A DNA stretch of 45,521 nucleotides from an uncultured Anaerolineales bacterium (GTDB lineage: Bacteria; Chloroflexota; Anaerolineae; Aggregatilineales; Aggregatilineaceae). A model generated the notes under the pieces. It did not search any database, was not told the origin of the DNA, and worked only from the letters and a program-made list of their open reading frames with translations. The translations under genes were made by a program, and so were the position numbers. Below, piece after piece: positions 33,104-42,058 of this stretch (position 1 is its first letter; each line of letters opens with the position of its first letter). The stretch lies in NCBI GenBank assembly GCA_937135955.1, contig CAKZOB010000035.1, positions 1-45,521 on the forward strand. Direction: 5' to 3'.

Positions 33104-33160
33104 GTCTAGGGCGGTATAGACCTCTACTATCCATTATAGAAGGAAACCGGGCTTTGTCCA
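33104..33160 (-). promoter_or_regulatory. Promoter and operators of the six-gene operon
   Basis: On the minus strand TGGACA (33160-33155), 16 bases and a perfect TATAAT (33138-33133) form the promoter. GTCTATAC (33121-33114) lies eleven bases beyond the -10, and a half-matching GTCTAGGG is at 33104-33111. The TATAAT makes this one of the clearest promoters in the window. Confidence 0.65.
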
Positions 33161-33254
33161 GAGGGGTGCGCGGCCAATTTTCAAATGACCGGGAGCGTGC
33201 GTCTGGGGTATCTTTGAGGGCGTGATGCCAGCTTGTGTATGAAAGGAAGAGGCA

Positions 33255-34340
33255 ATGACCGTCTTTAACGGCCTGCATATGAGTCTGGGAGTGCTGTCGC
33301 GCCTATCGCACGCGCAGACGCGCTCGATCAGCGCGGAGAATTTCACCGGCGAAAAGGGGAAGGGCGGCATGGCGACCGATGGCACAGGGGCGCAGGCGGC
33401 CCGCGACCTGGGCCAGGGGTGGAAGGTGTCGCCCTGCATTCACCTGGCCTCGCGTCAGATGGTGACCCTGGCCGACATCGAGGGACCAGGGGCGATCCAG
33501 CATATGTGGATCACCGTCGCGCCGCGCTGGTGGCGCTCGCTGATCCTGCGCTGCTACTGGGACGACGAGCCGCAGCCATCGGTAGAGGTGCCGCTGGGCG
33601 ATTTCTTCTGTAACGGCTGGTGCGTGCGCTGCAACGTCAGCTCGCTGGCCGTGGCAGTCAACCCGGCGGGGGGCTTCAACAGCTATTGGGAGATGCCGTT
33701 TCGTCGCCGCGCGCGCCTTACCATCGAAAATCTGACCGAAGAAGAGATCAAGGGTTTCTTCTATCAAATCACCTACACGCTGACCGATGTCCCCGACGAC
33801 GTGGCCTATTTACATGCCCAATGGCGGCGCAGCAACCCGCTGCCCTACAAGACGGTGCATATCATCCTGGATGGCGTGCAGGGTTGGGGACACTACGTGG
33901 GCACGTACCTGGCCTGGGGCGTGCACAACAACGGTTGGTGGGGCGAGGGCGAAATTAAGTTCTACCTGGATGGGGACGACGAATTCCCCACCATCTGCGG
34001 GACGGGCACGGAAGACTACTTCGGCGGCGCATGGAATTTTGAGCACCCGGCAGGGCAGTATGGCGTTTTCTGCTCGCCGTATTCGGGGTTGCCTCAGGTG
34101 ATCCTGCCCGACGGCCTCTACCAGAGTCAGCAACGCTTTGGCATGTATCGCTGGCACATCATGGATCCGATTCGCTTCGAGCGCGACCTGCGCGTGACCA
34201 TTCAGGCGCTGGGCTGGCGTTCGGGAGGACGCTACCTGCCGCTGCAGGACGACATCGCCTCAACCGCCTTCTGGTATCAGACCGAGCCGCACGCGCCGTT
34301 CCCGCCGCTGCCCGATCGCGATGCGCTGGAAGTGATCTAA
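33255..34340 (+). CDS. DUF2961 / GH172 glycoside hydrolase
   Basis: A 361-residue soluble enzyme. ATG 33255 follows AAAGGAAGAGG. The sequence fits DUF2961 throughout: IEGPGAIQHMWITV, a double jelly roll, LDGVQGWGHYVGTYLAW, then WWGEGEIKFYLDGDDEFP and GTGTEDYFGGAWNFE. Characterised members form CAZy family GH172 (difructose-anhydride-forming or D-arabinofuranose-specific enzymes). Their two catalytic Glu correspond to those in GEGE (231-233) and TEDYF (Glu253). No signal peptide. It is divergent from the UTRA regulator. A furanose substrate such as fructose or arabinose is an inference from the family. Confidence 0.85.
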   Translation: MTVFNGLHMSLGVLSRLSHAQTRSISAENFTGEKGKGGMATDGTGAQAARDLGQGWKVSPCIHLASRQMVTLADIEGPGAIQHMWITVAPRWWRSLILRCYWDDEPQPSVEVPLGDFFCNGWCVRCNVSSLAVAVNPAGGFNSYWEMPFRRRARLTIENLTEEEIKGFFYQITYTLTDVPDDVAYLHAQWRRSNPLPYKTVHIILDGVQGWGHYVGTYLAWGVHNNGWWGEGEIKFYLDGDDEFPTICGTGTEDYFGGAWNFEHPAGQYGVFCSPYSGLPQVILPDGLYQSQQRFGMYRWHIMDPIRFERDLRVTIQALGWRSGGRYLPLQDDIASTAFWYQTEPHAPFPPLPDRDALEVI

Positions 34341-34364
34341 GGGCGCGAGGGGGTAAAGAGGAAG

Positions 34365-34404
34365 CGCCCGCCGCCTGGCTGAGAGGGCATCGGGACGGCG
34401 GGCG
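34365..34404. terminator. Hairpin between convergent genes
   Basis: CGCCCGCCG (34365-34373) pairs with CGGCGGGCG (34396-34404) around 22 bases in the gap between the GH172 and dehydrogenase genes. No T run; GC-rich stem only. Confidence 0.45.
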
Positions 34405-34412
34405 GCTCACCG

Positions 34413-35888
<1,476 letters not shown>

Positions 35889-35918
35889 CACATCTTCTCC
35901 CTACGTCATAGGAGCGTC

Positions 35919-35955
35919 GTCTATAGCCTATAATGGGCGGGTTGTCGGGCGACAA
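35919..35955 (-). promoter_or_regulatory. Promoter and operator of the dehydrogenase gene
   Basis: On the minus strand TTGTCG (35955-35950), 17 bases and TATAGG (35932-35927) form a fair promoter. CTATAGAC (35926-35919) follows at once, a variant of the island operator. The -35 lies in TTGTC-GGGC-GACAA-like symmetry (35942-35955), recalling the -35 boxes of the GH38 and GH65 promoters. Confidence 0.5.
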
Positions 35956-36094
35956 ACCAGGGCTATTCTCTCTTAACTGCGCGGGGTCGTCAACCGGAAG
36001 GGAGCTGCACAATGCGGGCAGGGCGGGCGCAATCGGCAAGGATCGGACATACTTGGGCGCAAGATGGCCTATCTGAGCGAAAGGAAAACGGATC

Positions 36095-36577
36095 ATGGCG
36101 GATATGCTGGTCAAACTCTACGAATTGCCTTCGCTGGAGGCTTCTCTGGCTGCTCTGGAGATTCAGGGAGTCACGGTGCGGCGGGCGCTGGCAGCGGAGA
36201 AGCATCTGGTCATTGGTTGGATCGGCCAGCACTTCTGGCCACACTGGCAGAGCGAGTGCGAGGTAGCCTTCAGTCGGCAGCCGGTTTCGTGCTATCTGGC
36301 TGTTGAGGGGAACGCGCTGTTAGGGTTCGCCTGCTATGATGTGACCCGCAAAGGCTTTTTCGGCCCAACAGGCGTGGCCGAGGCCGCGCGCGGGCGTGGT
36401 ATCGGCAAGGCGCTGTTGCTGGCCTGTCTGCATAGCATGTGGGTCGAAGGCTATGGCTATGCCATCATCGGCGGGGCGGGGCCGGTGGATTTCTACCGGC
36501 AGGCGGTGGGGGCCATCGAGATTCCCGCTTCGACACCAGGGGTGTATCAGGGAATGTTGCAGGGCGACACGGCATAG
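36095..36577 (+). CDS. GNAT-family N-acetyltransferase
   Basis: A 160-residue soluble protein. ATG 36095 has AAAGGA about eight bases upstream. GVAEAARGRGIGKALLLACLHSM (residues ~91-113) contains the acetyl-CoA loop RGRGIGKA. CYLAVEGNALLGFACYDV and YGYAIIGGAGPVDFYRQAVGA fit the flanking strands. The substrate is unknown. It stands alone between the dehydrogenase and the unknown cassette, and no operator was seen before it. Confidence 0.85.
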   Translation: MADMLVKLYELPSLEASLAALEIQGVTVRRALAAEKHLVIGWIGQHFWPHWQSECEVAFSRQPVSCYLAVEGNALLGFACYDVTRKGFFGPTGVAEAARGRGIGKALLLACLHSMWVEGYGYAIIGGAGPVDFYRQAVGAIEIPASTPGVYQGMLQGDTA

Positions 36578-36686
36578 GCAGATGTGGGGCCGGCGCGCCT
36601 CAACCCAAACAGTGGACAGGTTGACCCTGAGCACCTCAACAGCCCCTGAAGAAGACCATGCTTTCTTTGTGACTTAATTCTCTAAC

Positions 36687-36847
36687 TTGACAATTTAGGA
36701 GATTTAATACAATATTTTTCTGTGATCAGTATTGTTAATTTGAGGAGATGCTATGCTTTCTTGACCCCCCGCTCTGGCAGCGGCTGCTGGCCCGCTGCGT
36801 TGCCGCTGCTTGCCTCCCGCCCTTCATCGTAGCCAGAGAGGTATCCC
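36687..36847 (+). promoter_or_regulatory. AT-rich promoter and structured leader of the unknown cassette
   Basis: This is the most AT-rich stretch of the window. A perfect TTGACA (36687-36692) is followed by candidate -10 hexamers TACAAT (36708-36713, 15-base spacer) or CAATAT (36710-36715, 17-base spacer). The leader contains GCAGCGGC...GCCGCTGC pairing near 36778-36810. No island operator is present, so the cassette is probably under separate control. The rest of 36578-36686 is non-coding. Confidence 0.5.
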
Positions 36848-37729
36848 ATGGTTTTCACTGACCGCAGTGATCTATATGCTGCTGTACACGAGGACGGTCT
36901 CAATCGTGTGATGCGGCATATCATGCTCCAACGGCCTTCGCTGTTCAACTACGCGACGCCGTTCTTCGCCCAGAATCCGGACTTGTTGTGTGTGCCCATC
37001 AAAGCCGCGCCAGAGGTGTTTGCCGCTGGCAATCCCCTTTTCACTGTGCAAAGCCCTTTGCCGGTGTTGGGGGCGGCGCAACCGGTTGGGCTGAACTACT
37101 GTGTGCAGTTCACTGACGTGCAGCTTGACTTTCACGACTCCGACACGATCAAACTGCCGCCAGAACTGGGCGAATTGCCGCCGCAACGCTTCGCTTTGCG
37201 GTTGAAAGGCTGCTTTGGGCTGGGCTGTCTGCCCGATGACTACTACACCGACCTGATCCCCCTGGAAGAACTGTTTGCGGTGGCCCAGGCGGGCAAAGAA
37301 CGGTTTTCGTTCACTCATGTGGCCGAGCGTCAGCCGCGCGACCCCATCGTCCCGCCAGCGCGCCGGCTGACTTGCTTCTGCCTGGAGTTGTTCGCTGTGC
37401 TGCACTTCGAATGGGGCAAGATCGGCACAGATGATTATCTCAAGGTGCGGCTCGATGGGCTGGAGATTGTAGACCTGCAGCCGGTCGAAATGGAGAACAT
37501 CATTGAGTGCTATGCTGAGGCTGTGTTGCGGCTGGGCGTTTTGCCGCGCCTGAGCATCAAGATCGAAAAGATGGTGCTGGATATCACCGCGTTGTTGCGC
37601 CAGCAGGGCATTGCAGTGGGTCAGCAGATTTCGCTGCAACCAGCGCCGGTGCCTGCTGCCGTTCCCAACAACCCTGCCGTCGAAGACGATCAGCTCAAAG
37701 TGTTCGTCAACCTGGTTGTGACCCCCTAG
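36848..37729 (+). CDS. Unknown protein, first gene of three-gene cassette
   Basis: A 293-residue protein I do not recognise. ATG 36848 follows AGAGAGGT by six bases. It has no signal peptide or membrane segment. It opens with a helix (LYAAVHEDGLNRVMRHIMLQRPSLFNYATPFFAQNP), then alternates long beta-strands (GLNYCVQFTDVQLDFHDSD; QRFALRLKGCFGLGCLP; RLTCFCLELFAVLHFEWG) and ends with an amphipathic helix and KVFVNLVVTP. The pattern of one N-terminal helix and long strands, and the similar opening of the next gene, recalls TULIP lipid-binding folds, but this is only a resemblance. Several Cys occur in CFGLGC and CFC. It is 11 bases from the next gene. Confidence 0.72.
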   Translation: MVFTDRSDLYAAVHEDGLNRVMRHIMLQRPSLFNYATPFFAQNPDLLCVPIKAAPEVFAAGNPLFTVQSPLPVLGAAQPVGLNYCVQFTDVQLDFHDSDTIKLPPELGELPPQRFALRLKGCFGLGCLPDDYYTDLIPLEELFAVAQAGKERFSFTHVAERQPRDPIVPPARRLTCFCLELFAVLHFEWGKIGTDDYLKVRLDGLEIVDLQPVEMENIIECYAEAVLRLGVLPRLSIKIEKMVLDITALLRQQGIAVGQQISLQPAPVPAAVPNNPAVEDDQLKVFVNLVVTP

Positions 37730-37740
37730 GAGACCTCATC

Positions 37741-38658
37741 ATGGCTCATCTGACTGTCGCCGTTTCTGAGGCGACTTTCATTCGCTCTTTCGACCTGCTC
37801 AAGCGCAACTTCGTGTTCCAGGACTCCGACCTGCAGGATCACGGGGTGTTCACGCTGGGGTACGACGTGAAGATGCACCTGGAAGGCGGCACCGTAGACC
37901 TGCGCGCCGACAACACCGTGCAGATCAAGGAACTGGACATCCGCTGGGATCGGCTGAAAGTGATCATCGGCCTGGATATTCCGGAGATTTGCGTGGGCGG
38001 CGGCTGTATCAACATGCCCTGGCCCATCCCCGATATCTGCCTGCCGAGGATATGCATATTCAGCGGCGACCCCGACGTTTCCATTTCGCCGGACTTTGCC
38101 AGCTTTGTGGCGCAGGAGATCAGCTTCACCGGCAGCCTGGACGCGCGCTACTTCGACGCCAGTCTGCCGCTGCCCTCGCCCGATCCCTGCGTGCCACTGC
38201 GTGTAGTCCCGCTGACCACCAACAATCAGTGGCAGATCTTTCTCGATCCGCAGACGATGGATATAGACCTGTTCGACTTTCCGGACATCGTCGGCAACCT
38301 GATCGAGAATGCGCTGACCAGTGCGATCACGGCGCTGATCCCCGGTGGGTGGGTGCGCGACCTGATCCTGGCCATCATCGGTGGGATCGCCGATCTCATT
38401 CGCGCAATCCTGGATATCCCCGACGATATTGACGAGTGGCTCAGCGATGTGTTCAATGTGAGCTTCGGGCTGCTCGACTTCATCGGGACGCTGGTGCTGG
38501 ACTTTTTCGCAAGCTGCAACCCCATCTATCGCATAGACGACCCCTTCGAGATATTGCCCGCTGCAAGCGGACTGATCCCGGTGCGCATTCCCATCCGCAA
38601 CCTGAGCGTGCGCGCCGATGATCTCGAAATGGTGGTTCGGGCGGACGTAGGAGCATAG
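37741..38658 (+). CDS. Unknown protein, second gene of cassette
   Basis: A 305-residue protein, not recognised. ATG 37741 follows TAGGAG. It opens AVSEATFIRSFDLLKRNFVFQDSD, similar in plan to the upstream gene (AVHEDGLNRVMRHIM). Long beta-strands follow (GYDVKMHLEGGTVDLRAD; TVQIKELDIRWDRLKVIIGLDIP). A Cys/Pro-rich loop CVGGGCINMPWPIPDICLPRICIF leads into PDVSISPDFASFV. Residues ~190-265 contain hydrophobic helices (LIENALTSAITALIPGGWVRDLILAIIGGIADLI; LLDFIGTLVLDFFASCNP) that could line a lipid cavity or touch a membrane. No signal peptide. Likely works with its two neighbours. Confidence 0.72.
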   Translation: MAHLTVAVSEATFIRSFDLLKRNFVFQDSDLQDHGVFTLGYDVKMHLEGGTVDLRADNTVQIKELDIRWDRLKVIIGLDIPEICVGGGCINMPWPIPDICLPRICIFSGDPDVSISPDFASFVAQEISFTGSLDARYFDASLPLPSPDPCVPLRVVPLTTNNQWQIFLDPQTMDIDLFDFPDIVGNLIENALTSAITALIPGGWVRDLILAIIGGIADLIRAILDIPDDIDEWLSDVFNVSFGLLDFIGTLVLDFFASCNPIYRIDDPFEILPAASGLIPVRIPIRNLSVRADDLEMVVRADVGA

Positions 38659-38660
38659 CC

Positions 38661-39401
38661 ATGCCGAAGAAAAACGTGTTGCTCAACCGGGCTGTTTTCA
38701 GCGTGCGACCCTACGAAAGCCGGGCGCTCACCGTGCTGACAACGCTCTTCCACCATTTCAGCGAAGCGGGCAATTACGAGCTGTTCGTGCGCCGCGGCGG
38801 TGCAGTGATCTACCGGGCGGCGGTGCTGGTTGGTGAGGCGGGCGCGCAACAACAGATCAACCTCGATCTGGCGACGCTGGCCCAGGAACGCCCGCGCGAC
38901 TGCTGCGATCACGATGATGGGCCGCGCTACGTCCTGGGCGTCAATAGCGTGATGGGTTTCTATGTGTCGCAGGGCACGGGGGCGTACTCTGTTGAGATCG
39001 CCCGCACCGAGCACAAAGAACGGCGCGCGCTCGACAGCGCCTCGCTCATTCCGGCGGGCGATCTGTTCGCGGTGACCCTGGTGCGTCCAGGTGTCTACCG
39101 CGCCGTGGAGGAACAAAGCGGGGCCGAGATGCAAATCCGCGTGGCACACCCCGATCCCAAGAGCTACCGCAAGGGTGAGGTGACGCTGATTGCGTTCAGT
39201 GGCAAGGAGTTCAAGCCCAGGCGCGCGGAGATTGTCTCCGGGCATTCGGTGCTCTTCCGCTGCGAAACGCCAGCGCGCCTCCGCGTGGAGCTGCTGGACG
39301 CTGCCGAAACAGGCACTCGCCCCAAGCCAGGGACGCGCTTCACAGTGCGCCGCACAGCACCTCCCGCTGCGCCCGAGAGCGAGAAGAAATCGTCTGACTG
39401 A
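38661..39401 (+). CDS. Unknown protein, third gene of cassette, cupredoxin-like C-terminus
   Basis: A 246-residue protein, not recognised as a whole. ATG 38661 follows TAGGAG and begins two bases after the previous stop codon. Residues 1-110 have strands such as NYELFVRRGGAVIYRAAV and YSVEIARTEHKERR. Residues ~120-230 include DLFAVTLVRPGVYRAVEEQSGAEMQIRV and FSGKEFKPRRAEIVSGHSVLFRCETPARLRVELLD. This resembles the beta-sandwich of cupredoxin-like domains (F.P..i.i..G..V.F), but I do not see the usual His-Cys-His-Met copper ligands. The tail is Pro/Ala/Glu-rich and disordered. A terminator follows 21 bases after the stop. Confidence 0.7.
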   Translation: MPKKNVLLNRAVFSVRPYESRALTVLTTLFHHFSEAGNYELFVRRGGAVIYRAAVLVGEAGAQQQINLDLATLAQERPRDCCDHDDGPRYVLGVNSVMGFYVSQGTGAYSVEIARTEHKERRALDSASLIPAGDLFAVTLVRPGVYRAVEEQSGAEMQIRVAHPDPKSYRKGEVTLIAFSGKEFKPRRAEIVSGHSVLFRCETPARLRVELLDAAETGTRPKPGTRFTVRRTAPPAAPESEKKSSD

Positions 39402-39422
39402 TGGTTATGCCTGGTCGAATAT

Positions 39423-39453
39423 CAGGCCCCGACCATGTCCTGGCCGGGGCCTG
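39423..39453. terminator. Hairpin terminator between convergent genes
   Basis: CAGGCCCCG (39423-39431) pairs with CGGGGCCTG (39445-39453) around 13 bases. It ends the unknown cassette and the convergent GH1 operon. T runs are short. Confidence 0.65.
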
Positions 39454-39468
39454 TTCCTGGCCCAGCCA

Positions 39469-40812
39469 TCAGGCAGGGCTGGAGTGTGCGGCGCGGTGCG
39501 CGGCGATTAGATCGCGGTAGTAGAGGGCGCTGCGCTTGGGGATGCGCTCTTGCGTGGCGAAGTCCACGTAGACCAGCCCGAAGCGCATGCGATAGCCTTC
39601 GGCCCACTCGAAGTTGTCCATCAGGCTCCAGGCGAAGTATCCCCTGAGCGGCACGCCCTGGGCAATAGCTTCGGCGCAGGCCTGTACATGCGCGGCCAGG
39701 TAGGCCTGGCGCTGCGGGTCTTCTACCACGCCATTCACGGGCGGAGGGTCGTCGTAGGCTGCGCCATTCTCGGTGACGTAGAGCGCGGGCGGGGCGTATT
39801 CGCGCGTTACGCGCACCAACACGTTGCGCAGCCCGTCCGGATAGACTTCCCAGCCCATGGCTGTGTGCGGTCTGCCATCTACGTGTACATGCTGCGTGTT
39901 CAAGGGGCCGTGCGGGCCGGCGGCGATCACGTTGCGCGAATAATAGTTGATGCCCAGAAAGTCGAGCGGCACCGCAGCCCTCTGGACGGTATCCAGATCG
40001 AGACCGTCCAGCGTTGCGCCCAGGCGGGTCACCATATCGTCGGGATAACGCCCTTTGAAAACAGCGTCTAGAAACCAGCGGTTCTTAAACCCGTCTTCAC
40101 GGTGAGCAGCGGCTATGTCATCCGCCGACTCCGAGGCCGGCTGGAAGTCCACCAGATCGAGCGTAATGCCTACCTGAACGCCCGGCGCAACCTGGCGAAT
40201 AGCGGGCACTGCCTCTCCGTGCGATAGCAGCACATGGTGCGCCACGCGATAGGCTGCCGCCAGATTGCATTTGCCAGGCGCGTGTCTGCCGAAGTAGTGA
40301 CCGACGAAAGCCACGACCCACGGTTCGTTGTGAGTGATCCAGTGCCGGACGCGGTCGCCCAAGCGCTGGGCCATCAACGCGGCGTAGTTGGTGAACCAGG
40401 CGATGCTATCCGCATTCTCCCAGCCGCCGCGATCCTGCAATGCCTGGGGCAGGTCCCAGTGATAGAGCGTGACGAAGGGCTGAATGTTGTGGGCCAGCAA
40501 CTCGTCTACCAGGCGGTCGTAGAAATCCAGACCAGCGGGATTGATCGCCCCTGTTCCCTGTGGAATGACGCGCGGCCAGGAGATTGAGAAGCGATAGGCT
40601 TGCAGGCCGAGGCTGGCCATCAGGGCTACATCCTGCCGGTAGCGGTGATAGTGATCGCAGGCTACATCGCCGGTGTCGCCGTTGTAAGTATTGCCGGGCG
40701 TATGCGAGAAGCGCGTCCAGATACACTCACCGCGCCCGTCTTCCTGCGCTGCGCCCTCGATCTGATAGCTGGAGGTCGCTGCCCCCCATAGGAAATGGTC
40801 TGGGAATTCCAT
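39469..40812 (-). CDS. GH1 beta-glucosidase
   Basis: A 447-residue cytoplasmic retaining beta-glycosidase. ATG 40812. FLWGAATSSYQIEGA is the GH1 N-terminal signature. The acid/base is Glu163 in THNEPW and the nucleophile Glu348 in YVTENGA. WSLMDNFEWAEGY (about 395-407) holds the aglycone-facing Glu402/Trp403 that bind the sugar 4- and 6-hydroxyls, consistent with beta-glucosidase, beta-galactosidase or beta-fucosidase activity and not 6-phospho activity, because the phospho-binding Ser/Lys/Tyr set is absent. It is the last gene of a minus-strand operon. Length and motifs are complete. Confidence 0.95.
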   Translation of the reverse strand: MEFPDHFLWGAATSSYQIEGAAQEDGRGECIWTRFSHTPGNTYNGDTGDVACDHYHRYRQDVALMASLGLQAYRFSISWPRVIPQGTGAINPAGLDFYDRLVDELLAHNIQPFVTLYHWDLPQALQDRGGWENADSIAWFTNYAALMAQRLGDRVRHWITHNEPWVVAFVGHYFGRHAPGKCNLAAAYRVAHHVLLSHGEAVPAIRQVAPGVQVGITLDLVDFQPASESADDIAAAHREDGFKNRWFLDAVFKGRYPDDMVTRLGATLDGLDLDTVQRAAVPLDFLGINYYSRNVIAAGPHGPLNTQHVHVDGRPHTAMGWEVYPDGLRNVLVRVTREYAPPALYVTENGAAYDDPPPVNGVVEDPQRQAYLAAHVQACAEAIAQGVPLRGYFAWSLMDNFEWAEGYRMRFGLVYVDFATQERIPKRSALYYRDLIAAHRAAHSSPA

Positions 40813-40830
40813 AAGCCTCGCTTACCCCTT

Positions 40831-42051
40831 TCAGGCGACCCACATATCGAACGTAAACAGTGTGACAAGTAGACCCAAAAGCAACAGATTGGCCGTTGTC
40901 CAGGCACGGTCGAAAACCACAGAGCGCCCCAAACGTGCAGGCAGAATAAACACCGACGGCACAACCAGGACATAGCGGATCAGACTCTGCGGCGCGCCGC
41001 TGAGAGCGGTCACAGCCAGCACGGCCAAGCCGAACAACGCGGGGCCAGGATAGCGGCGCACCGTCAGCAGGCAGGCGAGTATGGCCAGACCCAGTGCGGA
41101 GAACTCCAGCCCATAATAGACGCGCATTTGCGCTACCGTCTCCGCCGAGCGCAGACTATCGAACGCGGCTTTCCAGCCCTGGCGGGTGCGTTCCCAGTCG
41201 GTGAGGCTGCGCCCGAACCAGTGGTCTTCCACCAGGTGAAACTGATCGCCTAACACGAACCACCACGCCGCGAAGGCCAGCGCGGGCAACAACACTGCCC
41301 CGGCGTATATCAATTCACGTCTGGCGATGCGACGTCCGCGCACCTGCCCCAGCCATGCCAGGGTCAGCGGGATCAGCAGTAATACACCGGTGCTGCGCAC
41401 CCAGACGGCCAGCGCTGCCAGCAGCGCGGCCCAGACAAGGCGTTGGCGCGCGGCCAGGGCCATTGACCCGAAAGCCAGGGCCACGAACAGCCCTTCGGAA
41501 TAGACCTGGGCCAGGAAGAAGCTGGAGGGGAAGATCAACAGGTAGAAAGCGATGCGGATACCGCCGTCTTCGCCCAGTTCGTCGCGCACCAGGTCGTAGA
41601 GCGCGATCATGCCCCCCAGCGTCCCGACCAGGGCGACGAGCACGCCAGCCAGCGTCGCCGTGGCGATCTCGTTGAGGTCGAGGACGCGCAACGGCAGGCT
41701 GACGATGCGCATCACCGCCGGATAGAGCGGGAAGAACGCATAGTTCATGGAAAGGGGCTGCCGACCGGGAAGCTGTACCAGGCGCACGCGCGGATCGTCG
41801 TAGCCGGCGATGGCGATGGACAGATAGAACTCCGAGTCCCACGACACGTGCCGGTTCATGAACGGCTCGATCAAATAGGGCTTGTCGTTCTGGCTGGTGC
41901 GTCCGGTCTCGCGCGGCGTCCAGGCCAGGGCATAGTCGGGGCGCTTCGGTTCCATGCGCGCCTCGACCAGGTTCTGAAAGCCGATCAGAATAGCGGCCCA
42001 GGCCAGCCAGATGCCACACAACAGGGTGAGACTGCGCCGATCGAGTCGCAT
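40831..42051 (-). CDS. PIG-V-like membrane mannosyltransferase homologue
   Basis: A 406-residue multi-membrane protein with about nine hydrophobic segments. ATG 42051 starts seven bases after the preceding stop codon, with a weak ribosome site. HVSWDSEFYLSIAIAGYDD in the first outer loop carries the Asp expected of C-type (dolichol-phosphate-sugar) glycosyltransferases. MNYAFFPLYPAVMRI and IFPSSFFLAQVYSEGLFVAL match the bacterial PIG-V/GT-C group. It would transfer a sugar on the outer face of the membrane. Its place between hydrolase genes is unexpected, since the neighbours break sugars down. Confidence 0.77.
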   Translation of the reverse strand: MRLDRRSLTLLCGIWLAWAAILIGFQNLVEARMEPKRPDYALAWTPRETGRTSQNDKPYLIEPFMNRHVSWDSEFYLSIAIAGYDDPRVRLVQLPGRQPLSMNYAFFPLYPAVMRIVSLPLRVLDLNEIATATLAGVLVALVGTLGGMIALYDLVRDELGEDGGIRIAFYLLIFPSSFFLAQVYSEGLFVALAFGSMALAARQRLVWAALLAALAVWVRSTGVLLLIPLTLAWLGQVRGRRIARRELIYAGAVLLPALAFAAWWFVLGDQFHLVEDHWFGRSLTDWERTRQGWKAAFDSLRSAETVAQMRVYYGLEFSALGLAILACLLTVRRYPGPALFGLAVLAVTALSGAPQSLIRYVLVVPSVFILPARLGRSVVFDRAWTTANLLLLGLLVTLFTFDMWVA

Positions 42052-42058
42052 AGGCCGC

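Noticed and set aside
36748-36862. Short leader frames starting at 36748 or 36753
   Set aside because: The first ATG is too close to GAGGAG, and the second gives only three codons. Neither has support beyond chance.
40068-40075. GTCTAGAA inside the GH1 gene as an operator
   Set aside because: It is imperfect, lies within coding sequence and is not near a promoter.
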